DNA of 64,000 nucleotides from Tricholomella constricta (GCA_013368375.1 JAACJP010000001.1:310001-374000), one strand, 5' to 3'; counted from the stretch's first letter, positions 23,598 to 35,998 are shown. Notes: generated by a model not told the origin, from the sequence alone. A program made the numbers and translations.

Positions 23598-24853
23598 ATG
23601 GTCGAGAGCTTTCCTCCGCTCCGGAATGATCTACTTTTGCGAGCAGCAAGAGGTGAGTCAAAGTACCCTACCATGCAAACGCGATTTTGACACGGTCATA
23701 GGCGAAAACACTGAGAGAGCGCCGGTGTGGGTGATGCGACAGGCTGGACGGTACTTGCCCGGTCAGTGGTGGACGGTATATTCTCTTCAGCTATATCTTG
23801 AACCTGCTTTTCAGAATTCCGTGAAGTGCGCGCATTGCACGAATTCTTTGAAGTTTGCAGAACGCCGGACTTGGCGACCAAGATCACCCTTCAACCAATT
23901 CAACGGTACACAGGGCTTCTGGACGCATCGATCATCTTCAGTGACATCCTTGTCATCCCTCAGGCAATGGGGATGGAGGTTCTCATGGCCCCAGGGCCCC
24001 ACTTTCCTGACCCCCTTGTAACCCCCGCGGACATCAGCAAATTGTCCGATGTTGTCGATGTGCAGAAGGAGTTGAAATATGTTTTTGAGGCCATCACCCA
24101 AACAAGGAAGGAACTCAACGGGGAGGTTCCGTTGATTGGATTTTGCGGGGCCCCGTGGACGCTCTTTGCGTACATGATCGAGGGTGGTGGGAGCAAAACT
24201 CTGCAAAAGGCCAAAACCTGGATCTTTAAATACCCCGAAGAGTCCAAGGCGCTTTTGCTGCGCATCGCGGACGTTTGCGTTGATTTTCTTGTCGGCCAGG
24301 TCAAGGCGGGCGCACAGGTGCGTCTCTGCCGTCGTTGCAGGCACTGCTATATCGTTTAATATCCACACATTCACAGCTGCTGCAAGTATTCGATTCATGG
24401 GCTGGCGAATTATCACCTCATGATTTCTCCATATTCTCTTACCCCACCCTCGTGCACATATCCACCAACGTGCGGCGACGTTTGGAGGCTGAGAACCTAC
24501 CGTCGACCCCGATGACGCTGTTCGCTAAAGGAGCCAACCACGCGCTGGGCTTCCTGGCCGAGAACGCGGGATACGACGTTCTCGGACTCGACTGGGTCAT
24601 TGACCCTGTCGAGGCCCGGCGCATTGTTGGGGACAAGGTGGCGTTACAAGGGAACATGGATCCCAACCTCCTGTATGGTGGCAGGGACGCCATCGAGACA
24701 GCGGTAAAGCGGATGTGTGAGGGCTTCCGCAAGGGCAAAGGAGGCTGGATCGCGAATCTTGGACATGGGATCACTCCTGGAGTTGACCCGGAGGACCTGC
24801 GATGGTTCTTCGAGTGCGTCCACAAATATTCTAGCGCGATCCAATCGTCATAG
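23598..24853 (+). CDS. HEM12: Uroporphyrinogen decarboxylase
   Basis: Four exons (23598-23652, 23702-23761, 23815-24317, 24377-24853) sum to 1095 bases and encode 364 residues, the standard length. The signature PVWVMRQAGRYLPEFRE spans introns 1 and 2. IIFSDILVIPQAMGMEV, GFCGAPWTLFAYMIEGGGSK, QVFDSWAGELSPHDF, GLDWVIDPVEARRI, ALQGNMDPNLLYGG and NLGHGITPGVDPED follow. The enzyme removes four acetate carboxyls from uroporphyrinogen III to give coproporphyrinogen III in the cytosolic part of haem synthesis. All motif residues expected for activity are present. It is divergent from the Shg1-like gene. Confidence 0.98.
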
Positions 24854-25262
24854 ATCCAAAGGCATGAAAGAGCCCAACATATGTGTAAATGTGAAGTTGT
24901 GAACGCTGTTTTCGATACAGGCAGAACAATTTTTTTGTCTCTTGCTTAGCAGAACTTACCAGGCCAGGAGCATCCAGCTGCGATCTACCATCTCGTCATG
25001 TCACCCAGGTCGCCAGTTATGTAGTAGATACACAGATTATGAAACACTATGTCAATAATTAATGAATGGATGGGTGGGGGGCTGAGGGATATGCGTCTGA
25101 CGAGAAAACCAGAGTGGATTATAGATGGTTCAATCGCCAAAGATAGATAGATAAACCAAAGAAAGCATAACTTGAGCCGCAAAGTACGCCGCAACTCCAA
25201 AGGAATGGATGATGTGAATAGCACTACGGAATCATGTAACCAGGGTTGGCGGATCGAAAGCA
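24854..25262. other. Convergent 3' flanks (HEM12 and CDC14)
   Basis: This holds the 3' untranslated regions of two convergent genes. A tract of GATA repeats (around 25141-25153) is the only repetitive feature. Confidence 0.5.
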
Positions 25263-27526
25263 TCATGCAACGACATCCGCCGAGCTGAAACTGCTCCGCC
25301 TCCGTCTCACGCTCCTCAGACCAGGACGGCCCGAGTTCGTTGCTGGTGCCACCACAGCCGACGCATTCGTCTTCATCCACGCATCCGGCTCCCCACCCCG
25401 CTTCATAGCAGCGGTGCCAGCAGTAACTTCGCTCAACGATGTTGTGTGTGTCGGGTGTGGCCGCTTAGAGGGAATCAACGTCGGAAGACGGGACGGAACA
25501 GGTGATGCGGGGGGATTTGGACGGCGTGTAGAGACGGGTTGAGGGGCCTTCCTGGTTGCCGCAGACGCTGCTGCGAGGGCTTTCGCAGCGGATGTGGTCT
25601 TCGTAGCGGCCAGCCGCGGGATCTTATTTGGGCCTTGTCCTGACGATTTGACTGGAGATGCTGGTGTAGTGACCGCGTTGCCCGCCTTGCGGATAACGGA
25701 AGCGCCGGCGGTGGATCTCGTGACGCGTGCTGGACGCTGCTCTGAGGCGGTAACCCCGCGCGATGCGGCTGCTTTCGACACCTTTGGCCTGGTGCGCATG
25801 GGCGCGACACCTAACGCAGGTAACACGTCATCAGTGTCTTCATCGTCCGAGTCCTGCGCGAGCCGTTTAGTAGCAGGTGTTTTGCGTGGTTGACCAGGCG
25901 GCGCGATGTCTCCTGCTTTCGCGGTTGCAGTGGCAATATGTCGACTTGGAGTGACGGGAGGAAGGCTTGAAGGGGCAGTGGGGGTGGTCTGCATGTCGAC
26001 CTCTTCGTCGAGCTCCGCGGGTGGAGTGGCAGGAGTTACCAAGGCAGTCGATGCCAACGCGGTGGCAGCCCGTTGTCTCCGCATCTCCTCCACTGCACCC
26101 CATTTCACCCATTCCAACTGCTTGAGATACATATATTGCTGTTGTGGCCCGACAACACTGCCCGGTCGAACAATGCGCATGAAAGCAATGGCTTCGTTGG
26201 CTGTGAAGCCGTATTTCCAGATCATATAGGCACCAACGAGGGTACCGGTTCGCCCAAGACCAGCTTTACACTGTCATACCATCGCCATCAAGAAGGAATC
26301 CCCGATATGGAAGGCTATACGCACATGAACAGCTACAACCCCTCCTCCTTCGATAACGCGGTCGACAACATCTATAAATGATCGCACAATCTCATCGGTC
26401 GGATTGGTCCCATCGTCGAAGTACAGTTCCATGTGGTCAATACCGCGATCCAAAAAGGTATTGCGATCATAGAGTTCGGTGTTTAGACGTATGACGAGTT
26501 TGACGTTTCTCTTCTCGAAATAATCCAAACAGTTCAGGAATGGTTGTGGCAGCTTGCGCTGGAGAGCAAGATTGCGTGATCCTGTCGACGAGTTCAATAT
26601 CGTTAGATTGCTCGCGGGTGTCCGAGAGCCTGATGCTTTGGAGTTTTCCTTTGCCTCCTTCTCTCGCTTCAGCCAATTCGAGTCAACCGGTGACGCGAAT
26701 GCAATAAAATGCGGTGTTAGCCAGTTCCAATCCCCATTTTCCACCTTTTCATAATATTCGTAGTCCTCCACACTGAATTCGTTCATGTCCAATAGGCCAT
26801 TTTGCATAGCTTTCCAGATGCCCCAAAGACAATCCTGGATATTAAGGTTAAAGTCCGATGGTCCGCGTCCAGCGTCTCGGAATGGCATGAATTCAATTTC
26901 TGCGATTGGATGGAATGCTTCCCAGGGTGCGCGCCGTTGAACGATCATCTGAACGCTCAATTAATTCTGCCTTAAAATGGGGTGTTGGGCCATCAACTCA
27001 CAACGTAAAGGGCCATCAGCAGGGCAGCATTCGCTTTCCGTCGTGGATCATCAGACGAGTAGAGGACAAGGCGGTGGGATGCGAGATCTTTGTCCTGTTG
27101 AAATGACAATAAGCATGGTGCACGTGAGTGGCATGCGGTAAACGGGTGGTTGAGATAGCTACAACTTACCTCGAGGAGTTCATGAATAAGGATACATGCC
27201 TTATAAACCATGGATATGTTCAGTGGGCCCCAGTCCTGGAAGAAGGAGAGATAAAGGAGCTGGTCGTCGATTGTGAAATAGTAGTATGACGCCATGTCGT
27301 CCGGTGACGCGGAGGGACCACCTCTAGGTCGCGCACGAACGCGTGGCTGGTTTCCTGGCTCTGCAGATAGATTGAGTGAATGAGGGTGCGGCGCAGGATG
27401 GGGGAAAGTGGTGAAGTAGAGCCTGTAGAAAGATCAGAGCGATTCAGTGAGTGGCTCAGACGTCGATAGGCTTGGATGGGCTGACCTGTCGCCGAAATGG
27501 CACAATGGCTCGCACTTGGGGGCCAT
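25263..27526 (-). CDS. CDC14: Dual-specificity phosphatase CDC14
   Basis: The start ATG is at 27526 ([20 protein letters not shown]). The N-terminal half-domain contains [20 protein letters not shown] and [20 protein letters not shown]. The core contains [30 protein letters not shown] and [19 protein letters not shown], then the catalytic loop [14 protein letters not shown]. The intron (GTGCGT...ACAG) sits exactly between the His and the catalytic Cys. [20 protein letters not shown] follows. A basic, disordered tail of about 250 residues, rich in Ala, Pro and Ser with Ser-Pro/Thr-Pro sites, ends [10 protein letters not shown]. Cdc14 reverses Cdk phosphorylation at mitotic exit, acting in the nucleolus, nucleus and spindle. 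The tail is longer than in many homologs and holds basic Arg/Lys clusters that could act in localisation (inference). Confidence 0.96.
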
Positions 27527-28109
27527 TGATGCGGTGCAGAGAACGGAAGGGGGAGCTGGACGCGAGGGTATGAGTGGAGAACGCAAGGGGCGTGTTGCGC
27601 CAACCCACCTGGTTCGAAAAGGAAACCACGTGACATTTGCTTGGTCCTGTTGTCCAAGCGCGAAATTGCTTCCGCCACGATCCCCCTTGTACCAAATCAG
27701 ATCATGGTGCTCCTACGACTCAGTGATACTGTAAGTCATCGACATCCTACCCAGGCTTCGAGTCACCCTAACACTGGGGGGGATTGGCGTGGGTATGGAT
27801 ACCCGCGCGGTGTTTGCTGGGACAGCCATACGTACCCTGCTGCCCCGTTTAGCGGGTTCTCGGTGAGAATTCCACGTAAGGAAATGTCGGGAGGTTTCCA
27901 CGTACAGCGCATCTATGATGTGAGTGCTGAACGGACTATAAATCCATTACGGCCTCTACGACGTCACGACTGTTTAGTCCACGCTCACTCCAACCCTCTC
28001 CAACCTTGTTGAAACGATTTCCTGACGTGCAGGATGTGCAGTACACCTGCCCGCGATTTAAATCGATGTGTTAGTTGACTGCTATTGATCAAAACTGATA
28101 GCCTTGCGT
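27527..28109. other. Intergenic, CDC14 promoter and flank of a P450 relic
   Basis: Plus-strand frames of 60-120 codons run through 27641-28012 but have no family motif. Part of this could be the worn-down N-terminus of the P450 relic that becomes recognisable at about 28110; I could not align it. Confidence 0.4.
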
Positions 28110-29190
28110 TGGTCCATTCGAGCAGCATGGACGATAGTTTGTTGGACAAGCAATCGCCTCCTTGTTGGCCTTCCTCTGTGTGCATCTTTCATTCCAGTTT
28201 GCACTTCGTGATTGTGTGGCCGGAATCTGGACTTTAGATCCCTCAATATCCGAGTCGACGTCACCATTGATGTTGTTCAATCTGCACAGGTGATCATTTC
28301 AACATATTCCTTACTGTTCTCAAACCGTATGTCAGCTGTGTCTCGCTGGGCTGCATATATTGACCTATTGCTGTAGCAGAGCTGGTTGCTTCACTGCTAC
28401 TGTGTCAAAACGCGCCATGAAGCATCTCGAGCCGATCATCAACGAGCGACTTCATCAAGGAAGAAAATGCCGGAAGGACTGGGTTGGGATGCCTGTGGGT
28501 CATACTCAGATCTCCGGGACTCCTAGTCGACGCTCGTTTCTATGACTAGAACGACTGCATGAGGTGGCTGTTAAGTATTAGAGCCGAAGGCGAACGTACA
28601 GCTCGCGATGGTTAATACGCATTGTGGTCATGGATCCGTCGCAATTTATACGACGTCAATGGTCAGAACAGCTCATCACTTCTCCTATTTCTTTAACTTT
28701 GGTTGATTATCTGGCATTCCTTCTAGACTTTCACCCAAACATGCGGCCTCCTCATTGCAGGCTTGCGTGAAGAGGTTGACGCAGTAATCGAGGAAGAAGG
28801 ATGACAAAAGTGTCGTCCCACAAAACATCATTTTCGGGACGGCTGCGGGTAATACATCCATCCACCCATCCAGCAGAGTCATGGGGATATATTCTCCTTT
28901 CCCTTCTCTCTCAATATGTTTGAAAACTCAATAAAATATCATCCTCGTACGTCACAATTACAGACCCCAACACATTTGACAGCTTTGCGCTGAGGGCTTC
29001 TGCACGCGCCAGACGTTCAGGGGTTGAACTACACACTGATATATCACTTTGTAGACATGGTCATAATTCACGGTATGTCGTAGACATCCCCGGAGCCCAG
29101 AAAGTTATTGTTTTCCTGCTCACTGCGGCCAGCCCTGGCAGTCACTGGTGAACTCAAATCCATCCTTGCGTTTGCGGACCGGGCCACGGT
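28110..29190 (+). pseudogene. Decayed cytochrome P450 gene
   Basis: Fragments in different frames follow the order of an Agaricomycete P450. They are WTSNRLLVGLPLCA (about 28144), NLDFRSLN and VTIDVVQSAQ (about 28230-28290), KRAMKHLEPIINERL and RKDWVGMP (about 28410-28500), VAIYTTSM in the I-helix (about 28650), and LREEVDAVIEEEG (about 28765). DPNTFDSFALR (about 28970) and AVTGELKSILA, the segment after the haem loop (about 29135), complete the series. The frame is broken many times. One break is a TGA at 28802-28804 directly after IEEEG, where relatives carry tryptophan. The haem loop itself is not readable as FxxGxxxCxG. I conclude it is a non-functional relic of a P450 family different from the one at 20 kb, judging by the motifs. 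Confidence 0.72.
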
Positions 29191-29464
29191 GCAAATAACT
29201 TACATTACCATTTGACTGGAAGCCTGTTTAAGAGCGTGAGCAATCAAAGAAGATTTTAGTTATGTAGATTCCTGTCGACCATGCGTTGTTGGATTCAAGC
29301 TCATGGTCAGACGCGAGTGTTTGTCCTTGTTGTTTCACGCGTTCCCAGATTTCCCGCGACACCATCACCACGGAAGCATCCTCACGCCTCCCTGCCTCAG
29401 CAATTTCCGCGAGGTCGTCGTTACAGGCAGCTAAAGGAGACAGGCCGACTTTTGCGACGTAATC

Positions 29465-31942
29465 ATGCCGGAAACACAGATTTTTAAGGTCACTTTCACT
29501 TGTTTCTACCCCCTTGGGACCTGTCAACTCATTTTCAGACAGGCTACCTACAGCGGAATACCCGTGTACGAAATGTGCGTATGACTTGACGCGAATTTAC
29601 ACGTGTGCTCACCACAATTACACGCTTAGGATGTGCAAGGGCGTAGCAGTGATGCGCCGGCGCGCTGACTCGTGGCTTAACGCCACGCAAATACTCAAGG
29701 TTGCAGGCTTTGATAAGCCCCAGCGTACTCGCGTCCTCGAGCGTGAAGTGCAGAAAGGTGAACACGAGAAGGTTCAAGGAGGCTATGGCAAATACCAAGG
29801 TCCGTTGATTCTTTCCGTTTTGACGCGTCGAGCTTCGAGGGTAACCCGTAACACCCTCTTTCCAGGTACATGGATTCCTCTCGAGCGCGGCCTAGGTCTA
29901 GCGAAGCAATACAACTGCGAAAACCTCCTTCGTCCTATCATTGAATTTCAACCTGCAGCCAAAAGCCCTCCACTTGCGCCGAAACATCTCGTCGCGAGCA
30001 CTGCCAGGCCCGCCCGCCGCCCTCCCGCCGCGGAAACGTCTAGTGTCTCCATGGTAAACACGCGCTCTTCTCGTCGACAACCTCCTGGAGCAGCGGAGGA
30101 CGACACTGATCATGAGACTCTATCAGCTCGTGGATCCGAAGACGGTTCTATGACACCCTCACCTTCTGAAGCGTCGTCAAGCTCACGTACGCCTTCCCCT
30201 ATCCGCAGTCCTGAGCCATCCTATGGAACCATTGGTCATGGAGACGACCGCAATTCGGCTACGTCGAGAAATCGTCGAAACAAGTATCGCCGCACTGCCG
30301 ACGACCCATATGATGATACATCTGATGGGGAGCAAGCCGGCGGCGCGAACGACGCGCGCACATACGGTGATCAGATACTTGAATACTTCATTTCCGATAC
30401 GAACCAAATACCGCCTGTCCTGATCACCCCACCGCCCGACTTCGATCCCAATATGGCCATTGACGATGATGGCCATACCTCGCTACATTGGGCATGTGCA
30501 ATGGGCCGCATCCGTATAGTCAAGCTGCTGTTGACGGCTGGAGCGGATATATTCAAAGTTAACAAGGCTGGGCAGACACCTCTGATGCGCAGCGTCATGT
30601 TCGCGAACAACTACGACGTGCGCAAGTTTCCTGAGCTGTATGAACTTTTACATCGCTCCACTCTCAACATCGACAACTATAACCGGACTCTTTTTCATCA
30701 TATCGTGGACGTTGCGATGTCCAAAGGCAAATCTCACGCAGCACGGTACTATATGGAGACGGTGCTCACCCGACTTGCGGATTACCCCAAAGAACTGGCC
30801 GACGTTATCAACTTCCAGGACGAGGATGGTGAAACCGCCCTGACGATGGCTGCCAGGTGTAGGAGCAAACGCCTCGTGAAGATTCTCATCGACCATGGCG
30901 CAGACCCTAAAATCGTTAACAATGATGGAAAGAGTACGGAAGATTATATCCTTGAGGATGAACGCTTTCGATCATCGCCTGTCCCTCCTTCACGCGCACT
31001 CTCAATGTCTTTCCGAAACGCCCAAGTCGCGTATCCACCACCTCATGCAGCGTCCAACTATTCCTTTGCACCCGCTCATGGTGATCGACCACCTCTTCAT
31101 CATTCTGTCGCTGCACAGAAAGCCAGCACGAGATGCGTTAATGACATGACTAGCATGCTGGACAGTCTAGCGGCCTCCTTTGACCAGGAGCTCAAGGATA
31201 AGGAACGCGACACAACGCAGGCCCACGCTCTACTTGGCAACATCCAGGGAGAGATCCTTGATAACCAACGTTCTGTCGCGTCACTCAAGACGCAAGCGGA
31301 AGGGTTACCACATGCTAGGCAGACCCTTCAAGATTTAGAAAAGGAGTTGTATTTAAAGATGGGTCGGAGGTATCGATTAGGATGGGAGAAGTGGGTCAAG
31401 GACGAGGAACTCCGCGAGGGTGCCATTCGGGAGGCGGCGAACGGAGAATTGATCGTGACAGCAGCTACCGCCTCGTACCGCGTTGACGAGGACATGGAGA
31501 CTGACTCTGGGGCTGACCCAGAGAAAAGCCATGGAAAGAGAAAAGCGATTTCCCAGGTGGAAGACATCTCTGACCTGATAGCGCTACACGCAGATATACC
31601 AACGGACCCGGACGCGGTACACAAAGCGTGCGAAGCCCTGCGGGATGAGCTTGTGCAGCTTCGCAAGCGAAGAAAGATCACGTTCGAGGAGCTGGTGTCC
31701 TTCCAGACTGAGGCTGGTACCAGTGGTAGGATGGCAGAGTATAGACGGCTGATAGGTGCAGGGTGTGGGGGGGTCCCGCCGTCGGAAGTTGATCATGTGT
31801 TGGGAATGTTACTCGAAGTATGTCGATTTTTGTCATGTCAGTGGATGGAACGTCTAAATTGCATTCGCAGACTCTTGAATCCGAAGAACCTAGTTCCTTA
31901 TCAACAGCCTGGAGTAGCTCGAAAGCTGCCTCTGGTGGGTGA
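29465..31942 (+). CDS. APSES-domain / ankyrin cell-cycle transcription factor (Mbp1/Res type)
   Basis: Small first exons (29465-29488, 29543-29574, then 29630 onward) join to MPETQIFKATYSGIPVYEMM. The DNA-binding KilA-N/APSES domain follows: AVMRRRADSWLNATQILKVA, FDKPQRTRVLEREVQ and KYQGTWIPLERGLGLAKQYN. A long disordered Ser/Pro linker leads to ankyrin repeats (HTSLHWACAMGRIRIVKLLL, GADIFKVNKAGQTPLMRSV, GETALTMAARCRSKRLVKIL). A coiled-coil C-terminal region (SFDQELKDKERDTTQAHALL, LVQLRKRRKITFEELVSFQ) ends ASGG with TGA at 31940-31942. This is the architecture of the DNA-binding subunit of MBF/SBF, which drives G1/S genes through ACGCGT sites together with a Swi6/Cdc10 partner. The yeast name that fits best cannot be settled without a tree. 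Confidence 0.93.
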
Positions 31943-32229
31943 TTGTTGCAAGGAAGCCCATGAAAGGGTCTCCTATTCATCAATCCGACTAGCTACTATC
32001 CCTCTTTTCTTAGTTTTTACTTTTGTACTAGATATTGCAATGTAAGAGTAATCCGAGCAGTGCGACGCGCAAGAACGCTCTGAACACTGAGAGTAACCTA
32101 CTGTTTAGGATCGCGTATGGACTGAGCACGTGATCGTTAAATTTGTCCAATTCGGAATCCTCAAGTCTTGCCACCTGCTCACTAGCGCACCTTCGACTCT
32201 TCGAGTTCGTCTGGAACTGAACCGCCGTT

Positions 32230-33521
32230 ATGCCGGCTACTGCTCCCTTTACGCGAAGGCAGCTGTTAAACGCGGCGACCACTAAACCATGGACGAGAGA
32301 CTTTCGACATCTGCTCTCCATTCCGAAAAAGTTTTTGAAGCGGACTAGCATTCGGGATCCTCTTATCAAGTCTGTCAGGCCGAAGGATAGAATCAAATAT
32401 TGGAATGTCGTCCCCGGAGACCAGATTCGTTTACTCGGAGACAAGAAGAATACGTTGCATGAAGTCCTAAGCATAAACCGGATCAGCAACCGAGTATTCG
32501 TCAAGGGTGCTGTCAATGTGAGTGGGCAGAAATGATGACCTCTATAGCATTCTAAATGCTACGCTCATTCAGGCTGGAGAAGAGGCTAGCGGCAAGATTC
32601 CACCCAGCAAGAATTACCACTATTCACGATGCCAGCTCTTCCTTGGCAATTATGAGCTTCCTCCAACGAAGAAAAAACCTGAGCCCCAGGTTGTGCCGTG
32701 AGTTTACTCTAAACCACTGCGTTCTCCTTTGGTTAAAATTTTACATGCAGAGTATTCGCACAGCGCATGGGCAGCACTGCTCCGTTCTGGAACCGATTCT
32801 TGCGTCGATATGACTGGAAACGGTTTGCAACCAAGACTGTGCCTGTCATTCCCCACTTGAAAGGTGACAAACTACCTATTCCTTGGCCCAAACCTGAACC
32901 GCGAACAATTCCCGAACGTAAGTCTGGCCCATTTTACTTTCTTCCGGACACCAAATGATTCCTTCGCCTCTTTCGGCACATATAGCCCAGGCTCACGATA
33001 CGACAAAGGAAGAAGTTGTGAAGGTCACATACGTACCTCCCTCCTTCACCCCCTCCACGAAAGGTTTGATACCTCGACCGCCATCGGAGGCAGATTTCCT
33101 TCGCACGCTGTACAACCCTCATCTCCCCAATCCATTCGGGGCCTCCCCGCCAGTCGAAGTTTACCTTTACAGGGAGCTTGCCAATCCGCACTCACGCGCT
33201 AAAAAGCACTATCGCTGGATGGCATGGCAGGCACAGAAGAAGGAACGCCTGGAGCAATATTTCCATGCAGAGGTTTCGAACTTGAGAGGCCGCAGCGTCA
33301 GGGAAGCGAAGGCCGAAGCTGCGTTCAAGTGGCGCCAAGATCTCGAGAAGGAAAAGGAAGCTCTCAGGAAACAGAGATGGAAGAAGGCAATGGGCGAAGC
33401 GACTCTGGCGAAGCAATCGAAGAGGCGCGAGAGGAAGGAGGTGAAACAGAGACAGCGCCTCACTGCATTGGTGCTCAAGGACGAGCCCAACCAATTCATC
33501 CCCAAGGATATGCGAGCCTAA
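32230..33521 (+). CDS. Mitochondrial large-subunit ribosomal protein uL24m
   Basis: Four exons (32230-32517, 32573-32697, 32751-32917, 32986-33521) sum to 1116 bases and encode 371 residues. A basic N-terminus (MPATAPFTRRQLLNAATTKP) precedes the KOW-type segment KYWNVVPGDQIRLLGDKKN, VLSINRISNRVFVKGAVN and YELPPTKKKPEPQ. The C-terminal half is a long basic, helical extension (RAKKHYRWMAWQAQKKERLE, EKEALRKQRWKKAMGEA) of the kind found in fungal mitoribosomal proteins such as yeast Mrpl40. It acts in the mitochondrial matrix as a structural ribosomal subunit. The KOW domain makes the assignment fairly secure; the extension is less conserved. Confidence 0.85.
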
Positions 33522-33747
33522 TTATATTATATACACTATTTACTCCCTTCTCTTGAGGATGTCAAGCACATTGGGAGAGGATAGCGTGTGGTGTATCTGC
33601 GGTCTCTCTGGACGAGCTGAACACAATTAAATTGGCAGCAGGCATGCACGTCACGGCCAAATATGTAATGCTCACAGTTGGCACTGGGTGGTGACCACTG
33701 CCGACGACTCGTCGGTTCTCATCGACCGCAATCCCTATTGCGCTGCC

Positions 33748-35401
33748 ATGTCTGCACCAAGGTCACCAGAGGCCCTATATCACGCAATCCCTCAAGCCTT
33801 GGCAGATGAAAACTCTCAAGTCGTCCCTTCGGATATCGAACTCGAAGCTGATGTAGGCGCAGACTACGGAGATCTCGCTCTCACTACCGCCGATCCACCC
33901 CCTGTCGTGGTGGATGCACAAATTCGATGGATACATTTCGTGTTGGGTTGTTCAGTGCTCCTTCCATGGAACGGTATGAGGCTCATTCTGCTGCTGGCAA
34001 CTACATGGCAGCTAACGGTAGCCTGAAGTCATGATCACGGCAACGCCGTTTTTTCTTTCTCGACTAGCAGGATCTCCTCTCAAATCAACGTTCAGCTCGT
34101 ATCTATCGACATCTTTCACCGCCTCTAATTTCCTCTTTCTTGCACACGCAACGGTGGTTTCGAAGAGGGTAGGTTGATTAAACATGATCCACCATACATG
34201 GTCTGTCGACATTGACTGTATCTCATGAATACAGAGATCCCCTTCCCGGCAAATACGTGTTTGCATAACTTGGCTATCAGTCCTCACTCTCCTTTTGGTC
34301 ATCAGCACATTTTTTCGAATCGCACCAGGCCTCTTCGTCGCATTCGTTCTCCTTAATGGAGCCGCTCAAGCGGCACTCGGTGCCTACCTACAAACATCCA
34401 CCATTGCTGTCGCTTCTCTTTTCGGTCCGCAAGCCGTGCAGGCCATGATGTCAGGCCAAGCAGCCGTTGCTGTGGCTGTCAGCGGTGTGCAGGTCTTGAG
34501 CTCCTCACTCTTTGTGTGGAGAGCAACGCCAGAGGAAATCACGGCCAATGCTGTCGATGGATCGGCAGAGCAGGGCTCTGCTCGCGTATTCTTCGCTCTG
34601 TCCACAGTGTTCCTCATCATCAGCGCCGTGGCCAACAATATTCTAGTTTCGAAACCGACGTATAAGACTCTAGTGGCACCCTTGGAACAAAAAAAATTCG
34701 GGGAAAGAGGGACGGTTGAAGAACAACAATTGCTCACTTCCTTGGGAAGAAGTGACTATGCTAATGATAAAGCTCGCATTCTGCGGGTCGCCAAAGCCAA
34801 TATCATCTTTGAGATCGCCGCTTGCTATGTGTTTATCGTGACACTAGTGCGTACTGCTTTCCTCAAAGTCTTCACTTTTTTGAATCATTGTACGCAGGCT
34901 GTATTCCCTCCTATCACGACCTCAGTAAAGCCCACCAATCCAAGCACCCATCATCTTCTCTTCAACGTTATACACTTTCTTGTTTTTAACGTCGGAGACT
35001 TTTCTGGCCGCTATCTTTGCGCAATCCCTAGCCTTCTGATATGGTCTGCCAAATGGCTTCTGACATTGTCTCTCGCCCGCACACTATTCATACCTGTCTT
35101 CCTGATGTGTAACATCCAACGGCCGACATCGGAATTCCCTATATCCCCGATAATTAGTTCCGACGTCCTCTTCATGCTCATCCTCTTTGCGTTCGGCCTA
35201 TCGAATGGTTACGTATCAAGCCTGTGCATGATGTCCGCGCCATCATTGGAGCATAACCCGCGACTGAGAGGCCGGAAGGAAGATGTCGACGTCGCCGCCA
35301 CTGTCGCGAGTTTTTCGATTGTAGGGGGACTTGCGATTGGGAGTGTCGCAAGCTTTGCTGTCAGGGGAGCGATCTGTGGATGTAACCCATTCACCGCATA
35401 G
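33748..35401 (+). CDS. Equilibrative nucleoside transporter (ENT/SLC29 family)
   Basis: Four exons (33748-33973, 34029-34168, 34235-34846, 34898-35401) sum to 1482 bases and encode 493 residues. The start at 33748 has a good context; an in-frame ATG also exists at 33688. The first helix reads IRWIHFVLGCSVLLPWNVMI, matching the family's LPWN motif. SIAxLFGPQ-like sequence (VASLFGPQAVQAMMSGQA) and the late helices FNVGDFSGRYLC, LFAFGLSNGYVSSLCMM and SFSIVGGLAIGSVASF are typical. The protein carries nucleosides across the vacuolar or plasma membrane, as in yeast Fun26; which membrane cannot be told. The polar N-terminus carries acidic residues before the first helix. Confidence 0.93.
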
Positions 35402-35515
35402 ATCAAAGTAGTAGACATCTATTATCCTTCTGGGCTAATGGACATGTATTTATTATGTAGGTTCCTAGTAATGATTTTGCCGGAGACATTTTCCGAGATT
35501 ACTCAATTAGCGATA

Positions 35516-35998
35516 CTAATAACGGACACTTTTTGTGGAACATACATTTTTCCTGGTCTCATCCAGTTTACCTCTGCTGGCCAGATATGCGGCCCCAGAA
35601 TCCGCCCAGACCTGATATCGAATAACCTTGTTTCCCTCGTCGAAGTCCAGCATATAAGTAAACGTTTCGTCCCAGCTCTCGCCAGTGCTCAACCATGTAA
35701 ATTGCGCTCTGCCTTTCATCGCGGCTTTGCGTGCTTCCGGGTCAACCACGAACTCGGAGAATCGCATATTCTCGTACGAGAGAAGGGAAGCGATTGTTTC
35801 AAAATATTTCTGGACCTCAGCGAGGCCGGTGAAGACTCTTCCAAGGAAAGGCGCTAAGAAGGCCTCGCCATGTTCGATCGCAGTCACTTGGTGGGTCGTG
35901 GAAAAATGGGAAATGAGGGTTGTGATGTCCTCCTTGTTCGCAAAATCTTCGCAGAATAGCTGCGCTGATGTAAGAAGCTCTTTCCTAGACGGACTCAT
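35516..35998 (-). CDS. NTF2-like (SnoaL-like) fold protein, intronless
   Basis: A single exon of 160 residues starts at the ATG at 35998 (MSPSRKELLTSAQLFCEDFA). An in-frame ATG at 36139 would add 47 less protein-like residues, so the shorter start is preferred. The segment KEDITTLISHFSTTHQVTAI (small helix and a turn), FLGRVFTGLAEVQKYFETIA, KGRAQFTWLSTGESWDETF and EGNKVIRYQVWADSGAAY follow the alpha+beta cone pattern of NTF2-like proteins common in Agaricomycetes. Function is unknown: the fold serves small-molecule enzymes and non-catalytic binders alike. The assignment rests on the pattern and not on catalytic residues. It is convergent with the nucleoside transporter, 114 bases away. Confidence 0.72.
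   Translation of the reverse strand: MSPSRKELLTSAQLFCEDFANKEDITTLISHFSTTHQVTAIEHGEAFLAPFLGRVFTGLAEVQKYFETIASLLSYENMRFSEFVVDPEARKAAMKGRAQFTWLSTGESWDETFTYMLDFDEGNKVIRYQVWADSGAAYLASRGKLDETRKNVCSTKSVRY

Noticed and set aside
27641..28012. Plus-strand open frames before the P450 relic
   Set aside because: They have no alignment to P450 N-terminal motifs and no splice pattern; left as unassigned sequence.
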